Origin: DSAR01 sp034437315 | GTDB taxonomy: Bacteria > Chloroflexota > Anaerolineae > B4-G1 | Reading direction: 5' to 3' | Length of the DNA: 35,798 nucleotides | Assembly: GCA_034437315.1 (NCBI GenBank) | Contig: DAOTUC010000309.1 | Location: 1 to 35,798, forward strand | Shown here: piece after piece, positions 1-7,643 of the stretch | How the letters are laid out: each line of letters opens with the position of its first letter | Position numbering within the stretch: position 1 is the stretch's first letter | Made by a program: the position numbers and the translations under genes | Notes under the pieces: generated by a model | What the model was told of the DNA's origin: nothing | The model's input: the letters and a program-made list of their open reading frames with translations, nothing else | The model's database searches: none

Positions 1-11
1 CGAACGAACAT
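1..11 (-). CDS. Start of a divergent gene, partial (first codons only)
   Basis: On the minus strand an ATG at 11..9 is preceded by a perfect Shine-Dalgarno sequence, AAGGAGG (complement of 18-24), six bases upstream. The visible codons read Met-Phe-Val-Arg before the window ends. The gene would run away from asnS. Nothing can be said about its function. The strong ribosome-binding site is the only evidence, so this is a start-site call and not a gene identification. Confidence 0.5.
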
Positions 12-142
12 AGGGCACCTCCTTGCATACTAATGAGCGAATCAGATGCCCTATTTTGGAACAAATGTTAAAGAATGGCAATCAGGCCTTGGGGTTGATT
101 TTCTTGTCTTGACCCGCTTCGAAAACCCCAACCTCCTTCCCC

Positions 143-171
143 TTGTCACCTTGCGCGTTATGGGGTACAAT
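143..171 (+). promoter_or_regulatory. Sigma-70-type promoter of asnS
   Basis: A TTGTCA box (143-148) and a TACAAT box (166-171) are separated by 17 bases, a near-consensus housekeeping promoter. The predicted start near 178 gives a leader of about 25 bases before the asnS ATG, so there is no room for a T-box or attenuator. Upstream, 12-142 holds no gene; an 8-bp inverted repeat ATAGGGCA/TGCCCTAT lies at 10-17/47-54. Confidence 0.7.
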
Positions 172-203
172 TCCCCCCCGAGTAAGCAGAGAGGAGACAA
201 TCA

Positions 204-1541
204 ATGCCCGAAGTGATACGAATTCAAGACATCGCCCAATACGTAGGAGAGACCGTCACCCTTAAGGGGTGGCTTTACAATCGCACCGATAAGGGGAAGT
301 TGCAATTTCTCCTCGTACGGGATGGAACCGGTTTCGCCCAGTGCGTCGTGTTCCAGAAGGATGTCAGCCCGGAGGTGTTCGAGGCGGCGAGCGGTCTGAC
401 CCAGGAATCTTCCCTCGTCGTCACCGGCGTGGTGCGACAGGACGACCGCGCCCCCGGCGTACCCGGCGGCTACGAGCTGGGCGTCGCCAGCCTTGAGGTG
501 TTGCAAATCGCCGAGGATTACCCCATCCAACTCAAGGAGCACGGCGTCGATTTCCTGATGGACAATCGGCACCTGTGGGTCCGTTCCCAAAGCCAATGGG
601 CGGTGCTGCGGGTGCGGGCGACGGTCATCCGGGCGATCCGGGATTGGCTTGACGATCACGGTTTCGTCAACATGGATACGCCCATCATCACACCGGCGGC
701 CTGCGAAGGGACGTCGACCCTGTTCGAGACCGATTACTTTGGCGAGCCGGCCTACCTGGCCCAGTCAGGGCAGCTCTACAACGAGGCCAACATCTACGCC
801 TTCGGGCGCGTCTATTGCTTCGGGCCGACCTTCCGGGCCGAGAAATCGAAGACCCGCCGTCACCTGACCGAGTTCTGGATGGTGGAACCGGAGATGACCT
901 TCTGCGACCTGGACCAATATATGGACATCGGTGAGCAGTTCGTCTCCTACATCGTCCAGGCCTGCCTGACGGAGTGCTCTCAGGAGCTCGAATTGCTGGG
1001 GCGGGACGTCAGCCGCCTGGAGAAGGTCGCGCCGCCGTTCCCCCGCGTCTCCTACGACGACGCTATCAAGATGTTGGCCGAAATCCGCGAGAAGACGGAG
1101 GACGAGGCATTGCGGCAATTGTTGGCGATCGAGTGGGGGGATGACTTCGGATCGCCCCACGAGACGGAGTTGACCAGGCGTTTCGAGAAGCCGGTCTTCG
1201 TCTATGGTTATCCCACCATGGCGAAGGCGTTCTATATGGAACCCTGGCCCGGTCGCCCCGAAGTCTCCAAGAGCGCGGACTTGTTGGCGCCGGAGGGTTA
1301 CGGAGAGATCATCGGCGGATCGGAGCGTATCTCGGACCCGGACCTGTTGCTCCAACGGCTCAGGGAGTGGAATTTACCCCGAGAGGCGTTCGAGTGGTAC
1401 ATTGATCTGCGGAAATATGGATCGGTCCCGCACTCAGGTTTCGGCCTGGGCGTCGAGCGGACCGTGACCTGGATTTGTGGTTTGGATCACCTGCGGGAGA
1501 CGATCTCATTCCCCAGGATGTTGAAGCGCGTATATCCATAA
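204..1541 (+). CDS. asnS: Asparaginyl-tRNA synthetase
   Basis: Class IIb aminoacyl-tRNA synthetase charging tRNA-Asn with asparagine in the cytoplasm. The N-terminal ~110 residues form the OB-fold anticodon-binding domain (VTLKGWLYNRTDKGKLQFLLVRDG). The catalytic core follows, with motif 2 (FRAEKSKTRRHLTEFWMVEP) and C-terminal motif 3 (GFGLGVERTVTWICGL). At 445 residues it has normal bacterial AsnRS length. The ATG at 204 is supported by GAGGAG at 191-196. AspRS and LysRS share the fold, but the motif 2 signature and the absence of the large insertion domain of bacterial AspRS fit AsnRS. A direct AsnRS suggests Asn-tRNA need not come only from transamidation. The next ORF starts 18 bases downstream and is probably cotranscribed. 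Confidence 0.95.
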   Translation: MPEVIRIQDIAQYVGETVTLKGWLYNRTDKGKLQFLLVRDGTGFAQCVVFQKDVSPEVFEAASGLTQESSLVVTGVVRQDDRAPGVPGGYELGVASLEVLQIAEDYPIQLKEHGVDFLMDNRHLWVRSQSQWAVLRVRATVIRAIRDWLDDHGFVNMDTPIITPAACEGTSTLFETDYFGEPAYLAQSGQLYNEANIYAFGRVYCFGPTFRAEKSKTRRHLTEFWMVEPEMTFCDLDQYMDIGEQFVSYIVQACLTECSQELELLGRDVSRLEKVAPPFPRVSYDDAIKMLAEIREKTEDEALRQLLAIEWGDDFGSPHETELTRRFEKPVFVYGYPTMAKAFYMEPWPGRPEVSKSADLLAPEGYGEIIGGSERISDPDLLLQRLREWNLPREAFEWYIDLRKYGSVPHSGFGLGVERTVTWICGLDHLRETISFPRMLKRVYP

Positions 1542-1559
1542 ATTTTTGAGGAGGTTTAG

Positions 1560-1724
1560 ATGCGGACCAGTAGAGATCGGAGGCGGATTCGGAAACAGAC
1601 GCGCAAGCGAAAGTTGCGTCGTTTGCGCGAACGCTTGAAGGAAGCGAGCAGCCCCGCCGAACGGCAGCGCTTGATCGAGAAGATCCGGCGCGTCAGTCCG
1701 ACCGCGCCGCTGCCCGACCGTTAA
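1560..1724 (+). CDS. Small highly basic protein, 54 aa
   Basis: The ATG at 1560 has a strong GAGGAGG ribosome-binding site ending about 5 bases upstream. The 54-residue product starts MRTSRDRRRIRKQTRKRKLR and ends VSPTAPLPDR. It is very rich in Arg/Lys, is predicted to be one helix-turn-helix-like charged stretch, and has no signal or membrane segment. The layout (basic helix, a 'SPAERQRLIEKI' turn, then a conserved-looking 'SP' tail) resembles short uncharacterised proteins known from Planctomycetes and Chloroflexi (DUF6800-like, from memory). It starts 18 bases after asnS, which suggests cotranscription and possibly an RNA- or ribosome-related role. That role is inference. Confidence 0.6.
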   Translation: MRTSRDRRRIRKQTRKRKLRRLRERLKEASSPAERQRLIEKIRRVSPTAPLPDR

Positions 1725-1763
1725 GACCCGGGCGCGATTCAAATGTTTTTTTGAACGGTTTCT

Positions 1764-1791
1764 TTGCGGAACCGGCGAGCTGTAGTATAAT
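1764..1791 (+). promoter_or_regulatory. Probable ancestral promoter of the thiamine operon
   Basis: TTGCGG (1764-1769) and a perfect TATAAT (1786-1791) are 16 bases apart. The -10 box lies inside the 8-base direct repeat GTATAATG that flanks the mobile element at 1793-1924. Insertion therefore happened at the end of the -10 box and copied it to 1926-1931. The left copy keeps its -35 partner, so transcription from it would run through the element. A weaker alternative is TTGAGA (1943-1948) with TGTAGA 17 bases further on. Confidence 0.45.
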
Positions 1792-1792
1792 G

Positions 1793-1924
1793 GTAACTGC
1801 TCGGGCCAGCCCCTTGCTGCGATGGAGAGTGGGGGTTTGGGTTGTTTGGCGGGTACGAAGCACTCGCCAAACAACCCAAACCCCCGCCCATCCGCTGCAA
1901 ACGGACGGTATGCTGAGCAGTTAC
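1793..1924. mobile_element. MITE-like palindromic element with 8-bp target duplication
   Basis: This 132-bp element starts GTAACTGCTC (1793-1802) and ends with its exact complement GAGCAGTTAC (1915-1924). A perfect 8-bp direct repeat GTATAATG flanks it immediately (1785-1792 and 1925-1932), the signature of a target-site duplication. Its centre is a 24-bp stem (1831-1854 with 1862-1885, one G-U pair) around a 7-base loop, so a transcript would fold into one very long hairpin. It encodes no protein. A half copy is at 7555-7631. These are the hallmarks of a miniature inverted-repeat transposable element; the mobilising transposase is not in the window. Confidence 0.75.
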
Positions 1925-1962
1925 GTATAATGTATATGTACCTTGAGAAGTTAATCGTTTGT

Positions 1963-1992
1963 CGATGTAGATTGATGTAGATCAATGTAGAC
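1963..1992. repeat. Three tandem 10-bp repeats upstream of the riboswitch
   Basis: The units CGATGTAGAT, TGATGTAGAT and CAATGTAGAC follow one another without spacing, one helical turn each, directly upstream of the TPP aptamer. A helical-phase repeat could bind a regulator or be simple slippage. No function is shown. Confidence 0.5.
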
Positions 1993-1999
1993 AGACATC

Positions 2000-2100
2000 A
2001 TCAGGGGAGCCTGGGAACAGGCTGAGAGGGTGCTATGGGCTAAAAGGGCCATCCGCACCGACCCTTGGAACCTGATCTGGATTATGCCAGCGGAGGGAGT
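2000..2100 (+). promoter_or_regulatory. TPP riboswitch (THI element)
   Basis: The aptamer carries the diagnostic THI-box segments in order: AGGGGAGCC with its pairing partner GGCTGAGAGGG (the CTGAGA pyrimidine-sensing loop at 2022-2027), a variable P3 extension closed by GGTGC/GCACC (2029-2058), then ACCCTTGGAACCTGATCTGG and ATGCCAGCGGAGGGA, the pyrophosphate-sensing side. It binds thiamine pyrophosphate. An intrinsic terminator follows at 2118, so control is probably transcriptional: high TPP lowers expression of thiN, thiB and thiP. GGAG in the 3' strand could pair with CTCC of the terminator arm as an antiterminator, but this pairing is short and unproven. Confidence 0.95.
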
Positions 2101-2117
2101 AAAGCACGTGTGTGACA

Positions 2118-2145
2118 ATCGCTCCACTGGCTGGGGCGATTTTTT
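2118..2145 (+). terminator. Riboswitch expression-platform terminator
   Basis: ATCGCTCC (2118-2125) pairs with GGGGCGAT (2133-2140), with one G-U pair and a 7-base loop. A run of T follows at 2140-2145, 11 bases before the thiN start. This intrinsic terminator between aptamer and gene is the expected OFF state when TPP is bound. Confidence 0.8.
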
Positions 2146-2156
2146 GTTGGAGGCTT

Positions 2157-2798
2157 ATGAGAGCACTCATCTTCGTAAACGGTGAATTTGATCACCCAGA
2201 AGCGGCGCGGCGCTTGGTGCGGCCCGACGACCTGATCATCGCCGCCGACGGCGGAGCCGAATACGCCCTCTCGATTGGCGTGACGCCCTACGTGCTGGTC
2301 GGCGACTTGGATTCAATATCCGCCCAGGATCTGGACCACGTGACCTCGGCGGGAGGCGAGATCGTGCGCTTCCCCACGCAAAAGGACGAGACCGATTTGG
2401 AACTGGCGCTGAAATACGCCGCCCGCGCCGGCGCGACCGAGATCGTCATCCTGGCTGCTTTAGGCGGACGCCTGGACCAGACCCTGGCGAATCTGTTCCT
2501 GATGGCGTCGCCAGCGTTGTCGGGCGTCGACGTGCGCGTCGTCGCGGGGAAGCAGGAGGCGTTTCTGATTCGGGCCGGGCAGGAGGTCGTCGTCCGAGGC
2601 GAGCCGGGGGATACACTTTCCCTCATCCCGTTGGGGAGCGACGCTGAAGGGGTGACGGTCCAGGGGGTGACGTGGCCGCTGGACGATGACACGCTGCGTT
2701 TTGGATTGGCGCGCGGGGTGAGCAACGAGTTGACGGAGAAACGCGCCCGCATCAGCCTGCGCCGCGGCTGCTTGTTGTGTGTGCTCATCAGGCGCTAA
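2157..2798 (+). CDS. thiN: Thiamine pyrophosphokinase
   Basis: Transfers pyrophosphate from ATP to thiamine to form TPP. The 213-residue length fits the family. The N-terminal catalytic domain shows IIAADGGAEYAL, VGDLDSIS (acidic metal/ATP site) and FPTQKDETDLELAL, followed by LAALGGRLDQTLANL. The C-terminal beta domain (from about residue 135) ends with NELTEKRARISLRRG, the thiamine-binding side. The ATG at 2157 is chosen because GGAGG (2149-2153) precedes it and because earlier in-frame codons lie in the riboswitch terminator. As first gene after a TPP riboswitch and upstream of a thiamine-type transporter it would phosphorylate salvaged thiamine. Confidence 0.93.
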   Translation: MRALIFVNGEFDHPEAARRLVRPDDLIIAADGGAEYALSIGVTPYVLVGDLDSISAQDLDHVTSAGGEIVRFPTQKDETDLELALKYAARAGATEIVILAALGGRLDQTLANLFLMASPALSGVDVRVVAGKQEAFLIRAGQEVVVRGEPGDTLSLIPLGSDAEGVTVQGVTWPLDDDTLRFGLARGVSNELTEKRARISLRRGCLLCVLIRR

Positions 2799-2844
2799 GC
2801 AAGTGTGCAAGTGGCAAGTGTGCAAGTCGTGTGGAGGTGGGAAG

Positions 2845-3927
2845 ATGAAGCGCTTTTTAAGTAGTTTATTGATCAGTCTGTTGATCTTGACGGGATGCGC
2901 CGCCGATGCGCCGCCGACGCCAACTGAGACGGTCGAGGTCGAGGCGCGCACCCTGCGGGTGATGACGCACGATAGTTTCAGCATCAGCGAGGAAACGATC
3001 GCCGCTTTCGAGGCGGAGCACGGAGTCGAGGTGGAGATTTTGCGCTCAGGCGACGCCGGTGTGATGGTCAACCAGGCGATCCTCAGTGTCGGCAATCCCC
3101 TGGCTGACGCGCTTTACGGCGTCGACAACACGTTGCTCAGCCGGGCGCTGAAGGCGGACATCTTCGAGCCCTACGAATCGCCGCTCCTGGACCAGATCGC
3201 TGACGGTTTGGAGCTTGATCCCCAGCATCGGGCGTTACCGGTCGATTACGGCGACGTATGCTTGAATTACGACAAGGCCTGGTTCGAGGAGGCGGGCGTC
3301 GCGCCGCCGGAGAACCTGGAGGACCTGGTCAAACCGGCTTACGAGGGGCTGACGGTGGTCGAGGACGCCGCTTCCTCCTCGCCGGGGCTGGCCTTCTTGT
3401 TGGCGACCGTCGGACATTTTGGCGAATCGGGCGACTATACCTACCTCGACTACTGGGCCGACCTGGTAGAGAATGACGTCGCCATCGCGGGCGATTGGGA
3501 GGAGGCGTATTGGGGCCGCTTCACCTACGGTTCCGGCGGCGAGGGCGACCGGCCCATCGTCGTCAGTTACGCCAGCAGCCCGCCGGTCGAGGTCCTGTTT
3601 GCAGAGACGTCTTTTGACGAGACGCCGACCGGCGTCGTCGTGGGTGACGGGAGCTGTTTCCGGCAGATCGAGTTTGTGGGTGTGCTCAAGGGGACGGAAA
3701 ACGCCGACCTGGCGCGGGCGTGGGTCGATTTCATGCTGGGGGTGACCTTCCAGGAGGATATTCCTCTGAATATGTTCATGTTCCCGGCCAACGAGAACGC
3801 GGCCCTGCCGGAGGTATTCGCCGAGTTCGCCGTCATCCCAGAAAAACCGGCCGAGGCGTCCTACGAAGCGATTGAGGCGAATCGCGAGGCGTGGGTGACG
3901 GCCTGGTCTGACGTGGTGTTGCGCTAA
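2845..3927 (+). CDS. thiB: Thiamine ABC transporter substrate-binding lipoprotein
   Basis: The 360-residue protein has a lipoprotein signal: charged MKR, a hydrophobic stretch and the lipobox LTGC with Cys18. Residues ~38-350 are a periplasmic-binding fold of the ThiB/TbpA type (LRVMTHDSFSISEETIAAFE near the N-terminus, then LPVDYGDVCLNYDKAWFEE and SYASSPPVEV). It should capture thiamine outside the cell and deliver it to the permease that starts 17 bases downstream. The ATG at 2845 follows GGAGG at 2833-2837. A short direct repeat (GCAAGTGTGCAAGTG-like, twice) fills the gap after thiN. Iron- or putrescine-binding relatives have a similar fold; the riboswitch and thiN context decide for thiamine. 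Confidence 0.88.
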   Translation: MKRFLSSLLISLLILTGCAADAPPTPTETVEVEARTLRVMTHDSFSISEETIAAFEAEHGVEVEILRSGDAGVMVNQAILSVGNPLADALYGVDNTLLSRALKADIFEPYESPLLDQIADGLELDPQHRALPVDYGDVCLNYDKAWFEEAGVAPPENLEDLVKPAYEGLTVVEDAASSSPGLAFLLATVGHFGESGDYTYLDYWADLVENDVAIAGDWEEAYWGRFTYGSGGEGDRPIVVSYASSPPVEVLFAETSFDETPTGVVVGDGSCFRQIEFVGVLKGTENADLARAWVDFMLGVTFQEDIPLNMFMFPANENAALPEVFAEFAVIPEKPAEASYEAIEANREAWVTAWSDVVLR

Positions 3928-3944
3928 TTTTAGCGTAGAGGCGG

Positions 3945-5681
3945 ATGATGGAAAAAGAGCGGTCAAGCGGTGGGCGATCTTGGCGGCCTTTGATCTTGAA
4001 TGGGCTCCTGGTCGCCCTGCCGCTGCTTTTCCTGCTCATCTTCTACTTCTATCCCCTGACCGCTATCCTCTCGCTCTCTTTCTCACCGGACGGGCCGTCT
4101 GAGTGGATTAGTTTTAGGGGGCTGGGGGAACTTCTCAGCTCGCCTCGTTACCTGCGAACGATCTGGTTTACCGCCTGGCAAGCGGCTCTTTCGACCGTGC
4201 TGACGGTGCTCCTGGCCTTACCGGGGGCCTACGTCTTTGCCCGCTACGAATTCCCCGGCAAATCGCTCCTGGAAGCGATGACGACGGCCCCTTTCGTACT
4301 GCCGACTATCGTTGTCGCGCTCGCTTTCACCGCGATGGTGGGGCCTCGGGGGCTGGTGAACGTCTTCTTGATGAACCTGTTGGATCTCGAACGTCCCCCT
4401 TTGGACCTCCGGCATACGTTGACGATCATTCTAATGGCCCACGTATTCTACAATGATGCGCTCGTCCTCCGTATCGTGGGGACGTACTGGGCCAATCTCG
4501 ATCCCCATCTGGAGGAGGCGGCCCGCATGCTGGGGGCCGGCCGGCGGCGAGCCTTCCGTGAGGTCACGCTGCCGCTCCTGATACCAGCCATCGGCGCGGC
4601 GGCGCTGCTCGTCTTCATCTTCTGCTTTACCAGCTTCGGTGTGATCCTGGTGCTGGGCGGTCCCCGTTTCGCCACGTTGGAGGTGGCGATCTACCGCCAG
4701 ACGATCAACTATCTCAATTTGCCGGTGGCGGCTGCGCTGTCGCTCGTTCAGATTCTGTTTACCTTTGGGCTGATGATGGTCTATACCCGGCTTCAGGCGC
4801 GGGTATCGCTGCCGGTGACGATGCGCTCACGGCGGGCGACGCAGCGCCGGCCCCGGCGTTGGCGGGAGCGTCTATTGGTTGTAGGGAACGTGGGGTTAAT
4901 GCTGGCGTTGTTGATCGCGCCGTTGGCGGCCCTGGTCCAGCGTTCGCTGACCCTGGCGGCCGATGATGGGGGGATGTCGCTGGCCTTCTACCGTCAACTG
5001 TTCGACAACCCGCGCGGTTCAGCTTTTTACGTGCCGCCGGTCGCGGCGGTGCGTCATTCGGTCTCGTTTGCGCTGGCGACGATGGCGCTTTCGACCGCGC
5101 TGGGGTTGATGGCGGCGACGGCGTTGAACCATCGCGGCCCGGGTCGGAAGCGCGAGGGCTGGCGGCGCTTGCTCGACCCAATCTTTATGCTGCCGCTGGG
5201 CACGTCGGCGGTGACGCTGGGCCTGGGATATATCGTCGCCCTGGACGAGCCGCCGCTCAACCTGCGCACCTCGCCGCTCCTGGTGATCTTCGCTCACACG
5301 TTGGTCGCATTGCCCTTCGTCGTGCGCAGTGTGCTCCCGGCCCTGCGGTCCATCCATCCCAATCTGCGAGAGGCAGCGGCGATGTTGGGCGCGCCCCCCT
5401 GGCGCGTTTGGATCGAGGTCGATTTGCCCATCGTGGCCCGGTCGACGTTGGTGGGCGCGGTGTTCGCTTTCACCATCTCGATGGGTGAGTTCGGCGCGAC
5501 TAGCTTGATCGCCCGCCCGGAGCGCCCGACGATGCCGGTCGCCATCTACCGTCTGCTGGGCCGGCCCGGCGCGACGAACTACGGGCAAGCGCTGGCCATG
5601 TCCACGCTTTTGATGCTCGTCTGCATCGTCGCTTTCCTGTTGATTGAGCGCTTCCGCGTGGGCGACGTGGGGGAGTTTTAG
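3945..5681 (+). CDS. thiP: Thiamine ABC transporter permease (fused two-domain)
   Basis: At 578 residues this inner-membrane protein carries two fused permease halves, as ThiP does. Each half has about six membrane segments and its own EAA loop: EEAARMLGAGRRRAFREVTL near residues 190-209 and REAAAMLGAPPWRVWIEVDL near 475-494. The linker at about 280-305 is Arg-rich and cytoplasmic. Start is the first of two adjacent ATGs (3945 or 3948), after GAGGCGG. Both EAA loops are intact, so it should dock an ATPase, but no thiQ-like gene follows: the next gene is on the opposite strand 15 bases away. The ATPase must be elsewhere or shared with another importer. Confidence 0.9.
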   Translation: MMEKERSSGGRSWRPLILNGLLVALPLLFLLIFYFYPLTAILSLSFSPDGPSEWISFRGLGELLSSPRYLRTIWFTAWQAALSTVLTVLLALPGAYVFARYEFPGKSLLEAMTTAPFVLPTIVVALAFTAMVGPRGLVNVFLMNLLDLERPPLDLRHTLTIILMAHVFYNDALVLRIVGTYWANLDPHLEEAARMLGAGRRRAFREVTLPLLIPAIGAAALLVFIFCFTSFGVILVLGGPRFATLEVAIYRQTINYLNLPVAAALSLVQILFTFGLMMVYTRLQARVSLPVTMRSRRATQRRPRRWRERLLVVGNVGLMLALLIAPLAALVQRSLTLAADDGGMSLAFYRQLFDNPRGSAFYVPPVAAVRHSVSFALATMALSTALGLMAATALNHRGPGRKREGWRRLLDPIFMLPLGTSAVTLGLGYIVALDEPPLNLRTSPLLVIFAHTLVALPFVVRSVLPALRSIHPNLREAAAMLGAPPWRVWIEVDLPIVARSTLVGAVFAFTISMGEFGATSLIARPERPTMPVAIYRLLGRPGATNYGQALAMSTLLMLVCIVAFLLIERFRVGDVGEF

Positions 5682-5696
5682 GGTTCAGCAGGCGCG

Positions 5697-7487
5697 TTAA
5701 CGGGAGATGCGCCGCCAATCAAGCCGCGCGATGGCGGCCCCGGTGCGCTCGTAGTATGCCATTACCACCTCGTGGTCTCCCTCGTCCAGCTCGACGGTCG
5801 CGCTGCGATAACCCCGCATCGGCCGCCAGGCGTCGATCAACAACTCGCCGTTCACCCACAGCCGGACGCCGTCGTCGGTGTAGGTGGTGAAGCGATAGAC
5901 GCCGCCCTCGAAGGGAATCGACTGTCGCCAGCGGGCGGAGAAGTAGTCGTTGGGCACGACATCTCCGGGCGATCCCAGTCCCCAATTGTGATCAAGCGCT
6001 GTTTCGACGCGCGAGAGCGCCGGCCGGCCTTTTAGATCGACGTTGTCGAAATAGGCCGCCGCCCACACCCCATCCGCCCACGCCGCCTCCGTCACGCCGC
6101 CAGCGTAGGCTGTCGCTGCGGGGGCGCCGCCGGACACGGGCCGGGTGGGGCGGGACTCCCCGCCGGTGATGAAGTCGGGCGGCGCGTCGTCGTCAGAGCC
6201 CGGCTCCCACCAGAAGCGTATCCGGGCCGAGCCGGTGTGTTCGTAGTATGCCAGCTTGATGGTGTGTTGGCCTTCCAGGTACGTGCCGTCGACGTAATGA
6301 AGCTCGTAATCCATATCCTGCCATTTGTCGATGACGATCCCGTCGTCTACCCACAACCGGGCGCCGTCGTCCGCCTGGAGGACAAAGCGGTAGTAGCCGG
6401 GGGTGAAGTCGACCGTGCGCGTCCAGCGGATGGAGAAATTGTCGTCCGGCATCCAATCGACCGGCGGCTCGACGCCCCAATCAAAGTCCAGGCCGACGCC
6501 CTTGTAATTGACCGGATCGTCCCGCTCCAGCGCCGGGCCGCCGACCAGATTCGGGTTATCGAAATACTGACCGCGCCAACTGCCGAAGGTCTCGGTCGAT
6601 CGCCACCAGACGTGGGCGCTGGCGCCTCCGGTGTGCTCATAATATTCCACGACGATCGTGTGTAGGCCGGCCGGCAGGTAAATGTCGCCCGTGCTGGTGT
6701 TCGGTTGGGCCTGATCCTTCCAGGCGTCGATTACCAGTTGGTCGTCAACCCAGACGCGCACCCCGTCGTCGACGCTGGCGAAGAAGCGGTAGACGCCGGC
6801 GCTGAAGCCCAAAGTGCGCGTCCACCGGACGGAGAAGTGATCTGGATTGACCGCCGGGTGCGGGCTGTCGCCCTCCCAGTTGAAGTCGATGGCGGCGTCT
6901 TCGCGTTGGAGCGCTACCGGTCCGGCGAGGTCGCGGGTGTTATAGTACTCGGCGCGCCAGGTCGCGCCGCCGACGACGCGCTTCCATCCCACGCTGATGC
7001 GCGCGCCGCCCTGGTGCTCGAAATACTCGATGCGCACCGGGTGGACGCCGGCGGGGATGTAGTGGTCGATGTAGCGCGGCGTGGCGTCCCGGTCGCGCCA
7101 TTCGTCGACCACCAACTCATCGCCGACCCAGATGCGCACGCCGTCGTCGGAGATGACGGTGAAGCGGTAGGTTCCGCCGCCGAACCATGCCTCGCGGGTC
7201 CAGCGGACGGAGAAGTTATCGGCCGGAATGTCTGAGTGGGGGCTGCCGACGCCCCAGTTGAAGTTGACGCCGTCGTTGACGACGTCGTCATAGCGGGTGA
7301 CGGCCGGCGCGCCGGACAGGTCGCGGTTGGCGAAATATTCGCCCCACCACTTGCTCGACGCCGACGCGGGCGCACGGATTACCTGGACGACGCCGACAAT
7401 CACGCTCAGCGCCAGCAATGTAATGGTCAATGGTCTCACTAATGCTCTCACTAATGATCTCACTTTCGCCAGAAGGATGTGTTTCAT
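5697..7487 (-). CDS. Secreted protein made of four PA14 domains
   Basis: This 596-residue protein has an N-terminal Arg/Lys-flanked hydrophobic segment (about residues 18-40, LTITLLALSVIVGVVQVI) followed by APASAS, a signal peptide or anchor. Four PA14 beta-barrel repeats fill the rest, starting near residues 46, 176, 304 and 470. Each opens with a WxxxYF/Y-N-DL pattern and carries NFSVRWTR, DDGVRxWVDxxxVID and the EYYEHxGGA strand. Domains 3 and 4 are separated by a ~35-residue Asp/Pro/Ala-rich linker. PA14 modules usually bind carbohydrate or support adhesion; here there is no enzyme domain. The ATG at 7487 follows AGGAG; an in-frame upstream ATG at 7541 lacks such a site. It converges on thiP with only 15 bases between them. 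Confidence 0.85.
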   Translation of the reverse strand: MKHILLAKVRSLVRALVRPLTITLLALSVIVGVVQVIRAPASASSKWWGEYFANRDLSGAPAVTRYDDVVNDGVNFNWGVGSPHSDIPADNFSVRWTREAWFGGGTYRFTVISDDGVRIWVGDELVVDEWRDRDATPRYIDHYIPAGVHPVRIEYFEHQGGARISVGWKRVVGGATWRAEYYNTRDLAGPVALQREDAAIDFNWEGDSPHPAVNPDHFSVRWTRTLGFSAGVYRFFASVDDGVRVWVDDQLVIDAWKDQAQPNTSTGDIYLPAGLHTIVVEYYEHTGGASAHVWWRSTETFGSWRGQYFDNPNLVGGPALERDDPVNYKGVGLDFDWGVEPPVDWMPDDNFSIRWTRTVDFTPGYYRFVLQADDGARLWVDDGIVIDKWQDMDYELHYVDGTYLEGQHTIKLAYYEHTGSARIRFWWEPGSDDDAPPDFITGGESRPTRPVSGGAPAATAYAGGVTEAAWADGVWAAAYFDNVDLKGRPALSRVETALDHNWGLGSPGDVVPNDYFSARWRQSIPFEGGVYRFTTYTDDGVRLWVNGELLIDAWRPMRGYRSATVELDEGDHEVVMAYYERTGAAIARLDWRRISR

Positions 7488-7554
7488 CGGATGTCTCCTA
7501 ACCTGGATGAACCAGAACCAAAAAGAAACTTCGACGATCAATGCTTGTTCGCTG

Positions 7555-7631
7555 GTAATTGCTCAGCCTACTGCCCGTTTGCAGCGGGTGGGCGGGGTTT
7601 GGGTTGTTTGGCGGGCGCGAAGCGCCCGCTG
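7555..7631. repeat. Half copy of the 1793-1924 MITE-like element
   Basis: GTAATTGCTCAGCCTACTG..., the segment TTTGCAGCGG and the GGGTTTGGGTTGTTTGGCG arm match the reverse complement of the 3' half of the element at 1793-1924. Similarity stops just after the loop of the central hairpin (CGGGCGCGAAGCGCCCG), so this is a truncated or solo half. The rest of the gap 7488-7901 holds a short palindrome at 7644, a GCGATCGC octamer near 7768 and no supported gene. Confidence 0.65.
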
Positions 7632-7643
7632 ACGGCGAATTCT

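Noticed and set aside
204..1541. asnS under T-box control
   Set aside because: The predicted leader is only about 25 bases, too short for a T-box, and no T-box sequence is visible upstream.
1831..1885. Long hairpin read as a terminator for the asnS operon
   Set aside because: No T-run follows, and the hairpin is the centre of an element with terminal repeats and target duplication, which explains it better.
1506..1985. 159-codon minus-strand open frame over the end of asnS and the MITE
   Set aside because: It is antisense to asnS and the small basic gene. Its middle is the mobile element, whose translation resembles the frame at 7479-7847 only because the repeat is shared.
4759..5588. Long minus-strand frames within thiP
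   Set aside because: Pro/Arg/Ala-rich shadow translations of GC-rich coding sequence opposite a well-supported permease.
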